Assembly: GCA_964644705.1 (NCBI GenBank)
Contig: CAZXYF010000060.1
Location: 1-16,007, forward strand
Reading direction: 5' to 3'
DNA from: CAZXYF01 sp964644705
GTDB lineage: Bacteria; Planctomycetota; Brocadiia; SM23-32
Length of the DNA stretch: 16,007 nucleotides
Below the pieces are notes generated by a model that was not told the origin of the DNA, searched no databases, and saw nothing but the letters and a program-made list of their open reading frames with translations. This document shows, piece after piece, positions 7,099-14,544 of this stretch. Both the position numbers and the translations under genes were made by a program. Position 1 is the first letter of the stretch; every line of letters begins with the position of its first letter.

Positions 7099-8511
7099 TT
7101 ATTGTGATTGTGAAGAGTAAGGGAGGAACTCCAGATGATAGTTCAGGGTTTTCAGGATTTCGTCAAAATCAAATTCGCCGCGGCTCAGCTGGCGCCGCAG
7201 GTCGGGTAGGTTGAAATTGTGGTAGATGGCCGTGTTTATCTCCGCCGGCCAGGAGAGGTCCAGCTGGCTCAGGGCACGATCGACGGTATCGGTAGAGAGA
7301 TGGTCGGCGGTTCGGGCCCTCAACTCCGGCAATGCCGCCGCCCGGGCGGGGAGGTTGCCACCAACCCGAGCGAAACGAGCCTGCTGGTCGGGATGGCACA
7401 GATAGCTGATGAGGTCAGCACACTTCCCGGGAGAGTTCGCGGTGCGGCTGATCGCAAGAACCGTCAGCCATCCCGGGATTGTGGTGTCCGCAGTCACAGG
7501 GAGCGGTGCCACATGCCATGGGAAAGAGATATTTTCCAAACATTCCGGCACCTGAAAGCTGCAGTGGGTCAGGTACGCCAGGCGCCCCTCGCTGAAGCGG
7601 TGGAACGATTCGGCGACCGACGTGGCCGGCGGTTGAGTCTCAGCCAGCAGTCGAAACATCGATCTGGCCCGCTCCGTCTGTACGGCAACTCCCCGGTCGG
7701 CATCCCGCGTGAGTGCCCCGCACATCAGGAGCAGGGATGCGCAGGATGGCAACGTGAGCGGGACCCCCCGATCATCATCCAGCTGTGCATGGGCCTGTTT
7801 GGCCGTGCGGAGAAAGTCGTATGGGTCGTCGGGAAATCGATCCATCCCGATGCGATGGGTGAACCGGGCGTTGACGAAAAGGTACTGCAGGGATACGGAA
7901 AACGGCGCCCCTCCCATCACGCGGTCAGCGGAAATCCGATCACGGATGGGGGCCAGAAGCTCAGCGGGGTCCATTCCCGTCATGTTGTCCACAGTGCGTC
8001 CGGGGACGAAATTATCTATTCCGAGGGCAGTAAGAACTTCCGGAGTGGTTTCCACCACATCAGGCGTTCGGCTGTGATATATGTCCTCCAGATGCCCTTC
8101 GGAGCACGGGATAATTTCCACCTGTGCCGCCGAAAAATCCCGGGTGACTTCCCGCCAGGCGGTCAGCTTGCTTTCGATGACGTCCGACACATAGATGCGG
8201 ATGGTATCGGTGGGCGTCTTTTGGGGCATGAGATAGGCCGTCGGGTCCGTCGGCGTCGGTACATCCGTTTCTTCGTCCTCGTCTTCGGTGGCAGTGGATT
8301 CCACGTAACAGCCACTGCGATCTCGGATCGCGACCAGCCCATCCTCCTCCAGCATCTGAAGAGCATCGCGCACGGTCCGCTGACCCGCGTTGAAATGATC
8401 GCACAGATCCTTCACCGATGCCAGTTTGTCACCGGGCGAAAGTTCCCCGCTGCGAATCTGGTCGCGAATCTCATCGCTGATGATTTTTCGTTTTGGTTTC
8501 TGACCCAGCAT
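7099..8511 (-). CDS. GntR-type winged-helix regulator fused to a solute-binding-protein-like domain
   Basis: This 470-residue protein begins with a GntR winged helix-turn-helix (about 9-70), including ISDEIRDQIRSGELSPGDKL, AGQRTVRDALQMLEEDGL and a wing ending GCYV. An acidic linker (TEDEDEETD) follows, then a domain of about 365 residues resembling the extracellular solute-binding family 1 (PBP2-like) proteins of sugar ABC importers: IRIYVSDV, SADRVMGGAPFSVSLQYLFVNARF, FSEGRLAYLTHCS and GNLPARAAALPEL. No signal peptide precedes it, so it is a cytoplasmic ligand-sensing transcription factor rather than a binding protein. The ATG at 8511 has GGAGG four bases upstream and a strong promoter 31 bases upstream; further upstream in-frame starts lie in or beyond that promoter. 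It heads the minus-strand unit and diverges from the acetylesterase operon, so it probably regulates both. Ligand unknown; a sugar or oligosaccharide is likely. Confidence 0.85.
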   Translation of the reverse strand: MLGQKPKRKIISDEIRDQIRSGELSPGDKLASVKDLCDHFNAGQRTVRDALQMLEEDGLVAIRDRSGCYVESTATEDEDEETDVPTPTDPTAYLMPQKTPTDTIRIYVSDVIESKLTAWREVTRDFSAAQVEIIPCSEGHLEDIYHSRTPDVVETTPEVLTALGIDNFVPGRTVDNMTGMDPAELLAPIRDRISADRVMGGAPFSVSLQYLFVNARFTHRIGMDRFPDDPYDFLRTAKQAHAQLDDDRGVPLTLPSCASLLLMCGALTRDADRGVAVQTERARSMFRLLAETQPPATSVAESFHRFSEGRLAYLTHCSFQVPECLENISFPWHVAPLPVTADTTIPGWLTVLAISRTANSPGKCADLISYLCHPDQQARFARVGGNLPARAAALPELRARTADHLSTDTVDRALSQLDLSWPAEINTAIYHNFNLPDLRRQLSRGEFDFDEILKTLNYHLEFLPYSSQSQ

Positions 8512-8515
8512 GATG

Positions 8516-8520
8516 CCTCC
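8516..8520 (-). promoter_or_regulatory. Ribosome binding site of the GntR fusion gene
   Basis: GGAGG on the minus strand, four bases before the ATG at 8511. The core is strong and the spacing short. With the promoter just upstream it fixes the start. Confidence 0.6.
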
Positions 8521-8541
8521 GGTGTCTGCAATGACACAAAA

Positions 8542-8570
8542 AGTATAGAACGAATACAGATGCAAGTCAA
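8542..8570 (-). promoter_or_regulatory. Sigma70-type promoter of the GntR fusion gene
   Basis: On the minus strand TTGACT (8570-8565) is followed after exactly 17 bases by TATACT (8547-8542). Each hexamer matches the consensus at five of six positions. Transcription would start near 8535, leaving a leader of about 24 bases. The spacer and -10 contain GTAT...ATAC (8543-8557), a short dyad that could be an operator for autoregulation. Confidence 0.72.
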
Positions 8571-8649
8571 CTGTGGTGGCCGTGGCGGGACGATTGACGA
8601 TGGGTTGTGGACGGTAAAATGTTGTGCTCGGATACACTGATTCAGAGAC

Positions 8650-8749
8650 ACAAAAGTCCACACTGAATTCCTCTATCCTGCACAGAACACCCTCCAAAGA
8701 ACGAATTCCCAGGGTGTGTTATAAACCTTAGCTTATTAATAATCCGCTC
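8650..8749 (+). repeat. Dispersed repeat R1, copy 2
   Basis: This matches 1-117 in the same orientation, including the exact 16-mer at 8716-8731 (75-90 in copy 1). It is shorter because of small deletions near 8680 and 8735. It lies between the promoters of the two divergent transcription units, so it is intergenic. The function is unknown. Confidence 0.8.
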
Positions 8750-8823
8750 AGGTGTCAGTTGGGGGTGGTAACTTGACATGGTGGTGGGGAAAGGATGAAA
8801 GTGTTGTGTGTTGGAGAATGTTG

Positions 8824-8829
8824 TATAAT
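8824..8829 (+). promoter_or_regulatory. Candidate -10 element for the acetylesterase operon
   Basis: A perfect TATAAT at 8824-8829 sits about 85 bases before the start codon. No good -35 is present at 16-18 bases upstream. A TTGACA at 8773-8778 is too far away to partner it. This may therefore be an activator-dependent promoter. Confidence 0.4.
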
Positions 8830-8852
8830 CTTGATTTCGGCTGTCTGTCCGC

Positions 8853-8884
8853 CGGGAGAGGGTCGCTTCTCCTGCTGATTTTTT
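8853..8884 (+). terminator. Terminator-like hairpin in the acetylesterase leader (possible attenuator)
   Basis: CGGGAGAGG (8853-8861) pairs with CTTCTCCTG (8866-8874) around loop GTCG, a 9-bp stem with two G-T pairs. Four bases later comes a run of six T (8879-8884). It lies downstream of the TATAAT at 8824 and upstream of the ribosome binding site at 8901, where it could end transcription early under some condition. It might also be a terminator for a short leader RNA. Confidence 0.45.
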
Positions 8885-8900
8885 CTATAAATCTTACTGT

Positions 8901-8906
8901 AGAGGA
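8901..8906 (+). promoter_or_regulatory. Ribosome binding site deciding the acetylesterase start
   Basis: AGAGGA ends eight bases before the ATG at 8915. The upstream in-frame ATG at 8906 overlaps this site and so is not a likely start. Confidence 0.6.
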
Positions 8907-8914
8907 TGTACACC

Positions 8915-11173
8915 ATGTCTGATATGTGGATGACGAATCTGGTTGTTGTTTTGATCTTTTGTTTTGCGTCGGGTGCGTTTGCACAGGTGACCCTGCCATC
9001 AATCTTTAGCGACGGGATGATTTTGCAGCGGGAGCTGAAAGTTCCGGTATGGGGCGAGGCCAAACCGGGGGCGAAGGTCACGGTGCGCTTTGGTGGGCAA
9101 ACCGCCACGACGCAGGCAAGTGACGATGGTGAGTGGCGCGTGGAACTGAATGGAATGAAAGCCTCCTCAAAACCGCGCGATCTGGTGGTGGAAACTGTGG
9201 ACGACAAAAAAACCTTTAGCGATGTGCTGGTTGGGGAAGTCTGGTTCTGTTCCGGGCAATCCAACATGGCCATGTCGGTGAAAGGAACCAAAACCGCCGA
9301 GAAATCAATTGCTCGGGCGGATATGCCCGAGCTGCGTTTTTTCCAGCCCAAGCCGGGCAACAAAAAGACCTGGAAGTGGGTGAAAAGCAGCCCAAAAACA
9401 GCCCCCAATATCTCGGCCGTATCGTTCTATTACGGACGGGCCCTGCGTCGTGACCTCGAAATGCCCGTGGGTATGGTCGTATGTGCGGTGGGAGGGAACA
9501 TGATCCAGACGTGGATCAGCCGTGAGTCCCTCAAACAACATCCACAACTCAGCGAAGAGGTGCTGCAAGCATATGAAAAAACCGCCACGAAGGAGAAGCT
9601 CTCGCAATTGATGGGCGACGACTGGGACAAGAAGGTGAAAGAGGCCGGCGGCGATGTGCAGAAAGCCATTGATTCGGTTATGGGCCCCGGCGGATGCGGC
9701 CCCAGTCATAATTTTCAGCGGTTTAAAGTCGGGGAAATTGCTCCCTATGCCATTCGTGGATTCGTCTGGTACCAGGGGGAGTCAAATGCGTGGGGCATAC
9801 CCATAGCCCGTCGCTATCAGGAGGAATTGAAGCTTTTGATCAAGGACTGGCGGGAGCGGTGGGGCGGCAGGGATCGGCCGTTCATGGTGGTGGAACTTCC
9901 GCGCTATCCCCAGGAAAAACGCCCCGAAAAACCACAGATGATCAGTCCGTGGAGTCTTGTGATTGAGGCGCAGTGGGAAATCCAGAATGTATTGCCGAAT
10001 GTGTACACGGCCGTGACGATTGATCTGGGTAAAGTGGGCGACATTCATCCGGACAACAAAGCTCCCATTGGTGAACGCCTGGATCTTCTTGCCCGGAAAA
10101 ATGTGTATGGGCAGGACGTCGTGGCCCGTGGTCCCGTCTTTGATGCGATGACGGTTAACAATGGTAAAGCCGAGTTGAGCTTCAAACATGTCGATGGAGG
10201 GCTGGAGGCCCGTAAAGTTCCACCAACTCCGGCTAAAGCCGATGAGCTGGAGGGATTTCTGATTGCGGGCGAGGATCGCCATTTTGTCCCGGCCGAAACC
10301 AAAATTGAGGATGGAAAAGTCATCTGCTGGAGCGAGGAGGTTGATCAGCCGGCGGCCGTCCGTTACGCCATGCACGGGAATTGTCTGTTCAACTTATACA
10401 ACAAGAAGGGCCTCCCGGCGGGACCATTCCGCACCGATGATTGGCCTGTGGACATCCCGCAAAAGAAAGAGAGAAAAGCCGTCGCCTCACATGCAGCCTC
10501 GGCTCCGAAAATTGATGGTGAGCTGGACGATACAGTGTGGGAGAAGACGGTGCCACAGAATTCATTGGAGCTGTTTCACACCTATCATGATGCAGAATAC
10601 CAGACTCTTGGACGATTCGCCTGGGATGCGGACGCCCTCTACGTCGCCTTTGAATGCATGCAGACGATGGAATCAGTGCGAGCAAAAGCTGAAAAGCGGG
10701 ATGATGATAAAATATGGACCGATGATAACGTGCAGCTGTTCCTGGATGTGAACCATGACCGAAAGACCTATTATCGGTTGGTGGTGAATCCGGACGGCGT
10801 GGTCGCGGATGGGAAAGGGTTTAATGATGCCGACGCTGACGGGCGCGTCTATCTGCAGGGTTTGCTGCCTTATTATCGCAATATCGACTATAAACCGGAT
10901 ATCGACTTCACAGTCGCCACCAGCCGGCGCGATGACAGGTGGACGGTCGAGATGGCGATTCCGTGGAAGAGTCTTGGATTGAAATCAGCACCCGACGGCC
11001 CCATGGGGCTGCAGTTCACACGTACCTGTCCGGACACCAACGAGCGCAGTGAGTGGGCCACGACCGGGATCGATTACAATACAGGCGCAATGATACCGCC
11101 CAGCTGGGCCAAAGGGCAGCGGCTCTTTCATGGAGTAAGCCGGTTTGGTGTCCTGCGGTGCAAAGAAAAATAA
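8915..11173 (+). CDS. Secreted sialate O-acetylesterase-like SGNH hydrolase with C-terminal DOMON/CBM9-like domain
   Basis: This 752-residue protein has a signal peptide ending ASGAFA before QVTLP. Residues about 25-105 form a beta domain typical of the family (LPSIFSDGMILQRE). The SGNH esterase domain follows, with nucleophile S116 in CSGQSNM, WYQGESNA near 285-291 and the catalytic D/H pair in GDIHPDNK (D376, H378). After about residue 522 a second module begins, KIDGELDDTVWEK...WDADALYVAFEC...DDNVQLFLD, the pattern of DOMON/CBM9-like sugar-binding domains. The likely job is removing O-acetyl groups from an extracellular polysaccharide while the tail holds the substrate. Despite the family name, a sialic acid substrate is not implied. 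It is the first gene of a plus-strand run with the lyase 106 bases downstream and no clear terminator between. Confidence 0.88.
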   Translation: MSDMWMTNLVVVLIFCFASGAFAQVTLPSIFSDGMILQRELKVPVWGEAKPGAKVTVRFGGQTATTQASDDGEWRVELNGMKASSKPRDLVVETVDDKKTFSDVLVGEVWFCSGQSNMAMSVKGTKTAEKSIARADMPELRFFQPKPGNKKTWKWVKSSPKTAPNISAVSFYYGRALRRDLEMPVGMVVCAVGGNMIQTWISRESLKQHPQLSEEVLQAYEKTATKEKLSQLMGDDWDKKVKEAGGDVQKAIDSVMGPGGCGPSHNFQRFKVGEIAPYAIRGFVWYQGESNAWGIPIARRYQEELKLLIKDWRERWGGRDRPFMVVELPRYPQEKRPEKPQMISPWSLVIEAQWEIQNVLPNVYTAVTIDLGKVGDIHPDNKAPIGERLDLLARKNVYGQDVVARGPVFDAMTVNNGKAELSFKHVDGGLEARKVPPTPAKADELEGFLIAGEDRHFVPAETKIEDGKVICWSEEVDQPAAVRYAMHGNCLFNLYNKKGLPAGPFRTDDWPVDIPQKKERKAVASHAASAPKIDGELDDTVWEKTVPQNSLELFHTYHDAEYQTLGRFAWDADALYVAFECMQTMESVRAKAEKRDDDKIWTDDNVQLFLDVNHDRKTYYRLVVNPDGVVADGKGFNDADADGRVYLQGLLPYYRNIDYKPDIDFTVATSRRDDRWTVEMAIPWKSLGLKSAPDGPMGLQFTRTCPDTNERSEWATTGIDYNTGAMIPPSWAKGQRLFHGVSRFGVLRCKEK

Positions 11174-11266
11174 AACCGTAATCGGTCAGACTATCGGACA
11201 GCATCTCTCCGGGAGGTCGGGACGCCTTACATGCGGGGTCGAGCACGGAACGCGAGCTACATTTGT

Positions 11267-11273
11267 GAGAGGA
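11267..11273 (+). promoter_or_regulatory. Ribosome binding site of the heparinase II/III-like gene
   Basis: GAGAGGA is placed six bases before the ATG at 11280. The predicted signal peptide starts just after this ATG, which agrees. An open frame extending back to 11145 overlaps the previous gene and is not used. Confidence 0.65.
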
Positions 11274-11279
11274 ACCGGA

Positions 11280-14200
11280 ATGCGAAACGATCAAATGGGG
11301 CGTGTGTTGTGTTTGATGGCTCTGTTGGTTGTGGCGACCAATGTGATCGCGGCCGACAGGGTATTTGTTGAGCGGTTCACGAGCCAGGAACCAGGCGAAC
11401 GGTGGACCATTGAGTCAACTCTCCAGCCGCCGGGATTGCGCTGGTATGAAAAGGGCGAACGAGCCGGTTTCCATTTCAAATCGGTGGCGGTGCCGCAATA
11501 CATGAAAAGTCATGGTTACGCCTGGACCGAGTGGCGGGTGGGGACGAGAGCTTTTGAGGCGAAATGGAGTATTCATGTCCAACGAGGCCTGCAGCAGGCG
11601 TGGTTCCATCCGGGGGTTGTCGTGGCTCTGACGTCGGCTCCTCCGGGGAAAATGGGTAAGGACGATATTGCCGTCGCCTTCGGCATGATCATGGGCGGCC
11701 CCATCGCAGTCGTTCGGCGGGGCGGGCTGTATGAGTTCCGCAAAAAAGACGGGAAAACGGTGTACAGTCAGTTCGGCGACAACCGACTTTCCGGCCTCCG
11801 TTTGCCCGGGGGTGGACGGGTGGCCAGCGCGGAATGGCCATCAAAACGACTGGACGCGGCCAATCTGACATACCGGTTGCGGCGGAACGAGAAGAATGTC
11901 CTGAAATTTGAACTCATCTACCACGGGCTACCTGCAGGGCGGGGTAACCCCTACTGGTCGGGGCGATGGACAATGCCGGAGAAAGTGGCTGGGGTGCCGT
12001 TGCGATATATTGTCGTCAAGCGCATGCCGGTCAAAAGCACTCATGTGAGCTACCCGGGTTTCGTAATGCGCGGTGTGGTACACGATATGCAGGCGCGTTT
12101 CCTGACGGCATCTCCCGCACCTGTGGTGAATAAGGCCGTTCCGGACCGGCCGGTGGTAGCGGGAGGGGGGCGGATGAAGATTGCGGGCCGGGGTTTTCAG
12201 AAGGGGGTTCGGGTAATGGTAGGTGGGAAAGAGGCCCGGTCGATGAGTCGTCTGTCCGCCCAAAAGCTCACCTGTGTTGTGCCGCAATTATCCTCCGGAA
12301 AACGTCATGCCCTGAGCGTAATCAATCCCAACGGCTTGCGCGGTACGCTGGATCGGGGAGTTCCGTATGGACGCTTTCTGGAGGAAGTGCGTCCCCGTGA
12401 AGCTCTGCCTTCCGGCGGTGATCTCGTAACGGTTGTGGGGGCGGGATTCGAGGAGGATACCGTCTTTGAATTCGGCACACAGAAGGCACAGGTTGTAGAT
12501 GTCCCCGCTCCCACCCGTGCAAAGGTCCGCGTCCCAGCCGGTTCAAAGGGGAGGGCAAAGGTCGAAGCGTACACAGGGGGAAAGCAATTCAGCGGAAAGC
12601 CGTTATTTGGGTATGCCCCGCATCCCTATCTGTATTTCACCGCTGAAGAAATGTCCGGCCTCCGGAAGAAATTCCGGGATCCGATGTTCAAGCATTATCG
12701 CACACTGGTGATGCGGAACGCTAAAAGTCTGTTGAAGAAGAAGCCGGAAGGCGGCTTGCAGGCCATGCAGCTCGCATTTGCCCACGCATTTTCCGGCAAG
12801 GAAAAATACAGACGACGAGCCATCAAAAGCATACGCAAGGGCTGGACGGCCACCGAATACGATCAGTTCGCCCTGATGCAGGTGACGGGAATGGCCATCG
12901 CTTACGACGTTCTTTTCCGGGATCTTTCCCCCACGGATCGGGCGGCCTTCGCTGACTATCTGGATCGGATGATCGAGGGCTATCTGCGGGTGAAAGATGC
13001 GTGGTTTCTGGGGGGCGGTCCGAACTTCAGCAACACCGTTCCGGTGGGCAACAGCGGCGGAATGCTGGGCGGGCTGGCGCTGATGTACAGCACCCCGGCA
13101 GCGCGTCGGGCAATCGATGTTGCCGCAAATAAGGCAAAAAGATATCCAGAAGAGTGTATTGCCCCCGACGGCGCGTGTCGCGAGGGGGTTCAATACTGGG
13201 ATTTCGGGCTGGATTTTTACCTCATCCTTGCACATGCGCTCAAAAACGCGACGGGAGATGGACGGGGGCTGCTGGACCACCCTCATCTGAAAAACACAGT
13301 CAAGTTTGTGGAAGCGCAGCTTGGTGGCAACGGGGGCATGTTCGCTTTCAACGATAACCGGGAACCATGGCTCGGTGGCTACGCCATATGCGCCGATATT
13401 GGTAGTCGGTATGATCAGCCTCTGCTGCTGTGGATTGCTGATCATTGCGTGAAAGGCGGGGAAGCAGTGCGTCTTCGGAACATCTGGGCCCCCTTCGCGT
13501 TTCTCTGGCGTGATAAGCAGAAATCACCCGAACTGTTTCCCGGTGTACCAACCCTTTCTTATCTCCGATCAATTCATTGGGGAGCGATGCGGTCAGATAC
13601 GTCCTTCAGACCCAAACTCGTGCTTGGATTTAAGGGAGGCATGGGCCCGCTGACACATCACAAGCAGAATGATCTTGGAAGTTTCGTGGTGCACGCCAAC
13701 GGGGAAGTCTATCTGACTGATCCGGGCTACTATGAGGGGAAGAAGACGGACCACACCCTGCCTCTCGTGGACGGGAAAGGGCCCGGAGTGAAGGGATCAA
13801 AGGTTGTGACTGCACGGGAGAAGGGGCCGTGGCGTTACGTGGTGCTGGATTCAACAGACGGATACGGAGACCATGCACGACAGGTGCGACGATTATTCCT
13901 CATGCACGATACGGACTGGGCCATTGTTCTCGACGACGTGATTCCGCCTCAAAACAAGCCGGGGAAAATCACGGCGCAGTATCAGACCGCGTGGAAGCCA
14001 TCTTTGACCCGAGGAGGAATGGATACGGGGATGCGTATTACGGGACAAAACGGAGCACTGCTCGTCCAGACCTGCGGACATGCACTGGATCTGACGAAGA
14101 AAGATAGAAAATTCACCAGCGGGTGGCACTGGGCCAAAATAGACGAATCCGGGCCGGGGGACTGGCATACCGTGTCCGGTCAGTACAGGGCGGATCCTGC

Positions 14201-14360
14201 GCGGCCCCTCATCACCGTTCTGTGGCCCGTGAAAAAGCAAGATAAAACGCCATCGCTTGAATGCAAATATAAAAAAGACCTGATCAGTGTATCGCCCGGT
14301 GGGCAGGATTCGGTCCGCTTCGTACGCGAGGATGGAGAATGGAAGTGGGAAGGCCCGTGA
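11280..14360 (+). CDS. Secreted heparinase II/III-like polysaccharide lyase with two IPT/TIG domains
   Basis: This 1026-residue protein has a signal peptide (MALLVVATNVIA, then AD). Residues about 25-275 form an unrecognised beta-rich domain, perhaps lectin- or concanavalin-like. Two IPT/TIG immunoglobulin-like domains follow at about 279-364 and 366-446, each with a G-x-G-F motif (GRGF, GAGF). Residues about 451-745 look like the alpha/alpha toroid of heparinase II/III-type lyases, with NFSN (582-585), GNSGGM and REGVQYWDFG containing candidate catalytic Y639. The C-terminal beta-sandwich (755-1026) has HHKQNDLGSFVVHANGEVYL with candidate H793/H794. The lyase would cleave uronate-containing chains by beta-elimination. 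Family assignment (PL12, 15, 17 or 21-like) and polymer are undetermined. It follows the acetylesterase and is probably co-transcribed with it. Confidence 0.84.
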   Translation: MRNDQMGRVLCLMALLVVATNVIAADRVFVERFTSQEPGERWTIESTLQPPGLRWYEKGERAGFHFKSVAVPQYMKSHGYAWTEWRVGTRAFEAKWSIHVQRGLQQAWFHPGVVVALTSAPPGKMGKDDIAVAFGMIMGGPIAVVRRGGLYEFRKKDGKTVYSQFGDNRLSGLRLPGGGRVASAEWPSKRLDAANLTYRLRRNEKNVLKFELIYHGLPAGRGNPYWSGRWTMPEKVAGVPLRYIVVKRMPVKSTHVSYPGFVMRGVVHDMQARFLTASPAPVVNKAVPDRPVVAGGGRMKIAGRGFQKGVRVMVGGKEARSMSRLSAQKLTCVVPQLSSGKRHALSVINPNGLRGTLDRGVPYGRFLEEVRPREALPSGGDLVTVVGAGFEEDTVFEFGTQKAQVVDVPAPTRAKVRVPAGSKGRAKVEAYTGGKQFSGKPLFGYAPHPYLYFTAEEMSGLRKKFRDPMFKHYRTLVMRNAKSLLKKKPEGGLQAMQLAFAHAFSGKEKYRRRAIKSIRKGWTATEYDQFALMQVTGMAIAYDVLFRDLSPTDRAAFADYLDRMIEGYLRVKDAWFLGGGPNFSNTVPVGNSGGMLGGLALMYSTPAARRAIDVAANKAKRYPEECIAPDGACREGVQYWDFGLDFYLILAHALKNATGDGRGLLDHPHLKNTVKFVEAQLGGNGGMFAFNDNREPWLGGYAICADIGSRYDQPLLLWIADHCVKGGEAVRLRNIWAPFAFLWRDKQKSPELFPGVPTLSYLRSIHWGAMRSDTSFRPKLVLGFKGGMGPLTHHKQNDLGSFVVHANGEVYLTDPGYYEGKKTDHTLPLVDGKGPGVKGSKVVTAREKGPWRYVVLDSTDGYGDHARQVRRLFLMHDTDWAIVLDDVIPPQNKPGKITAQYQTAWKPSLTRGGMDTGMRITGQNGALLVQTCGHALDLTKKDRKFTSGWHWAKIDESGPGDWHTVSGQYRADPARPLITVLWPVKKQDKTPSLECKYKKDLISVSPGGQDSVRFVREDGEWKWEGP

Positions 14361-14388
14361 GCAAAGCGGGTTCGAGCGTCAAATGACA

Positions 14389-14400
14389 GATCTATAGATC
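14389..14400. promoter_or_regulatory. 12-bp perfect palindrome upstream of the sulfatase promoter
   Basis: GATCTATAGATC is a perfect palindrome. It ends 28 bases upstream of the -35 hexamer of the sulfatase promoter, a position suited to an activator, though it may be chance. Confidence 0.35.
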
Positions 14401-14428
14401 ATCCATTTGCGGGTATGCGTGGCAGGAA

Positions 14429-14457
14429 TTGAATCAGGCCTTCGCATCCCATATAAT
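14429..14457 (+). promoter_or_regulatory. Sigma70-type promoter of the sulfatase gene
   Basis: TTGAAT (14429-14434) is followed after exactly 17 bases by a perfect TATAAT (14452-14457). Transcription would start near 14464, giving a leader of about 80 bases. The position rules out translation from the in-frame ATG at 14407 for transcripts made here. Confidence 0.68.
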
Positions 14458-14485
14458 TCGTTCTCTCTGATTTCACCCCTCCACA

Positions 14486-14505
14486 AAATCCCGAGGTCGG
14501 GATTT
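14486..14505. promoter_or_regulatory. 20-bp near-perfect palindrome in the sulfatase leader (candidate operator)
   Basis: AAATCCCGAGGTCGGGATTT has nine-base arms that pair perfectly around a central GG. It lies about 20-40 bases after the predicted transcription start, where a bound repressor would block elongation. In RNA the two-base centre would open to a larger loop, so a DNA operator seems more likely than a terminator; no T-run follows beyond TTT. Confidence 0.5.
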
Positions 14506-14544
14506 GAGGAATTCGTGAGTTTTAGCCATCAAAGAAAGTTACCA

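Larger units (their letters stand above)
8512..8914. other. Divergent control region between regulator and acetylesterase
   Basis: These 403 bases hold, in order: the minus-strand regulator promoter (8542-8570), repeat R1 copy 2 (8650-8749), a plus-strand TATAAT (8824-8829), a terminator-like hairpin in the plus-strand leader (8853-8884) and the acetylesterase ribosome binding site (8901-8906). No gene is seen. The long open frame continuing upstream of 8511 crosses the promoter and R1 and is not coding. Confidence 0.65.

Noticed and set aside
7219..8640. Long plus-strand open frame (473 codons) opposite the GntR fusion gene
   Set aside because: It is antisense to a gene with clear domains, has no recognisable motif and runs through the minus-strand promoter. 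It is a by-product of codon bias in the real gene.
8512..8697. Extended N-terminus of the GntR fusion (62 extra residues)
   Set aside because: The extension crosses a strong promoter and repeat R1; the GntR domain begins just after the ATG at 8511, which has a ribosome binding site.
14407..14544. Extended N-terminus of the sulfatase (46 extra residues)
   Set aside because: It contains the TATAAT promoter and the 20-bp palindrome, shows no signal peptide, and the family-like N-terminus begins at the ATG at 14545.
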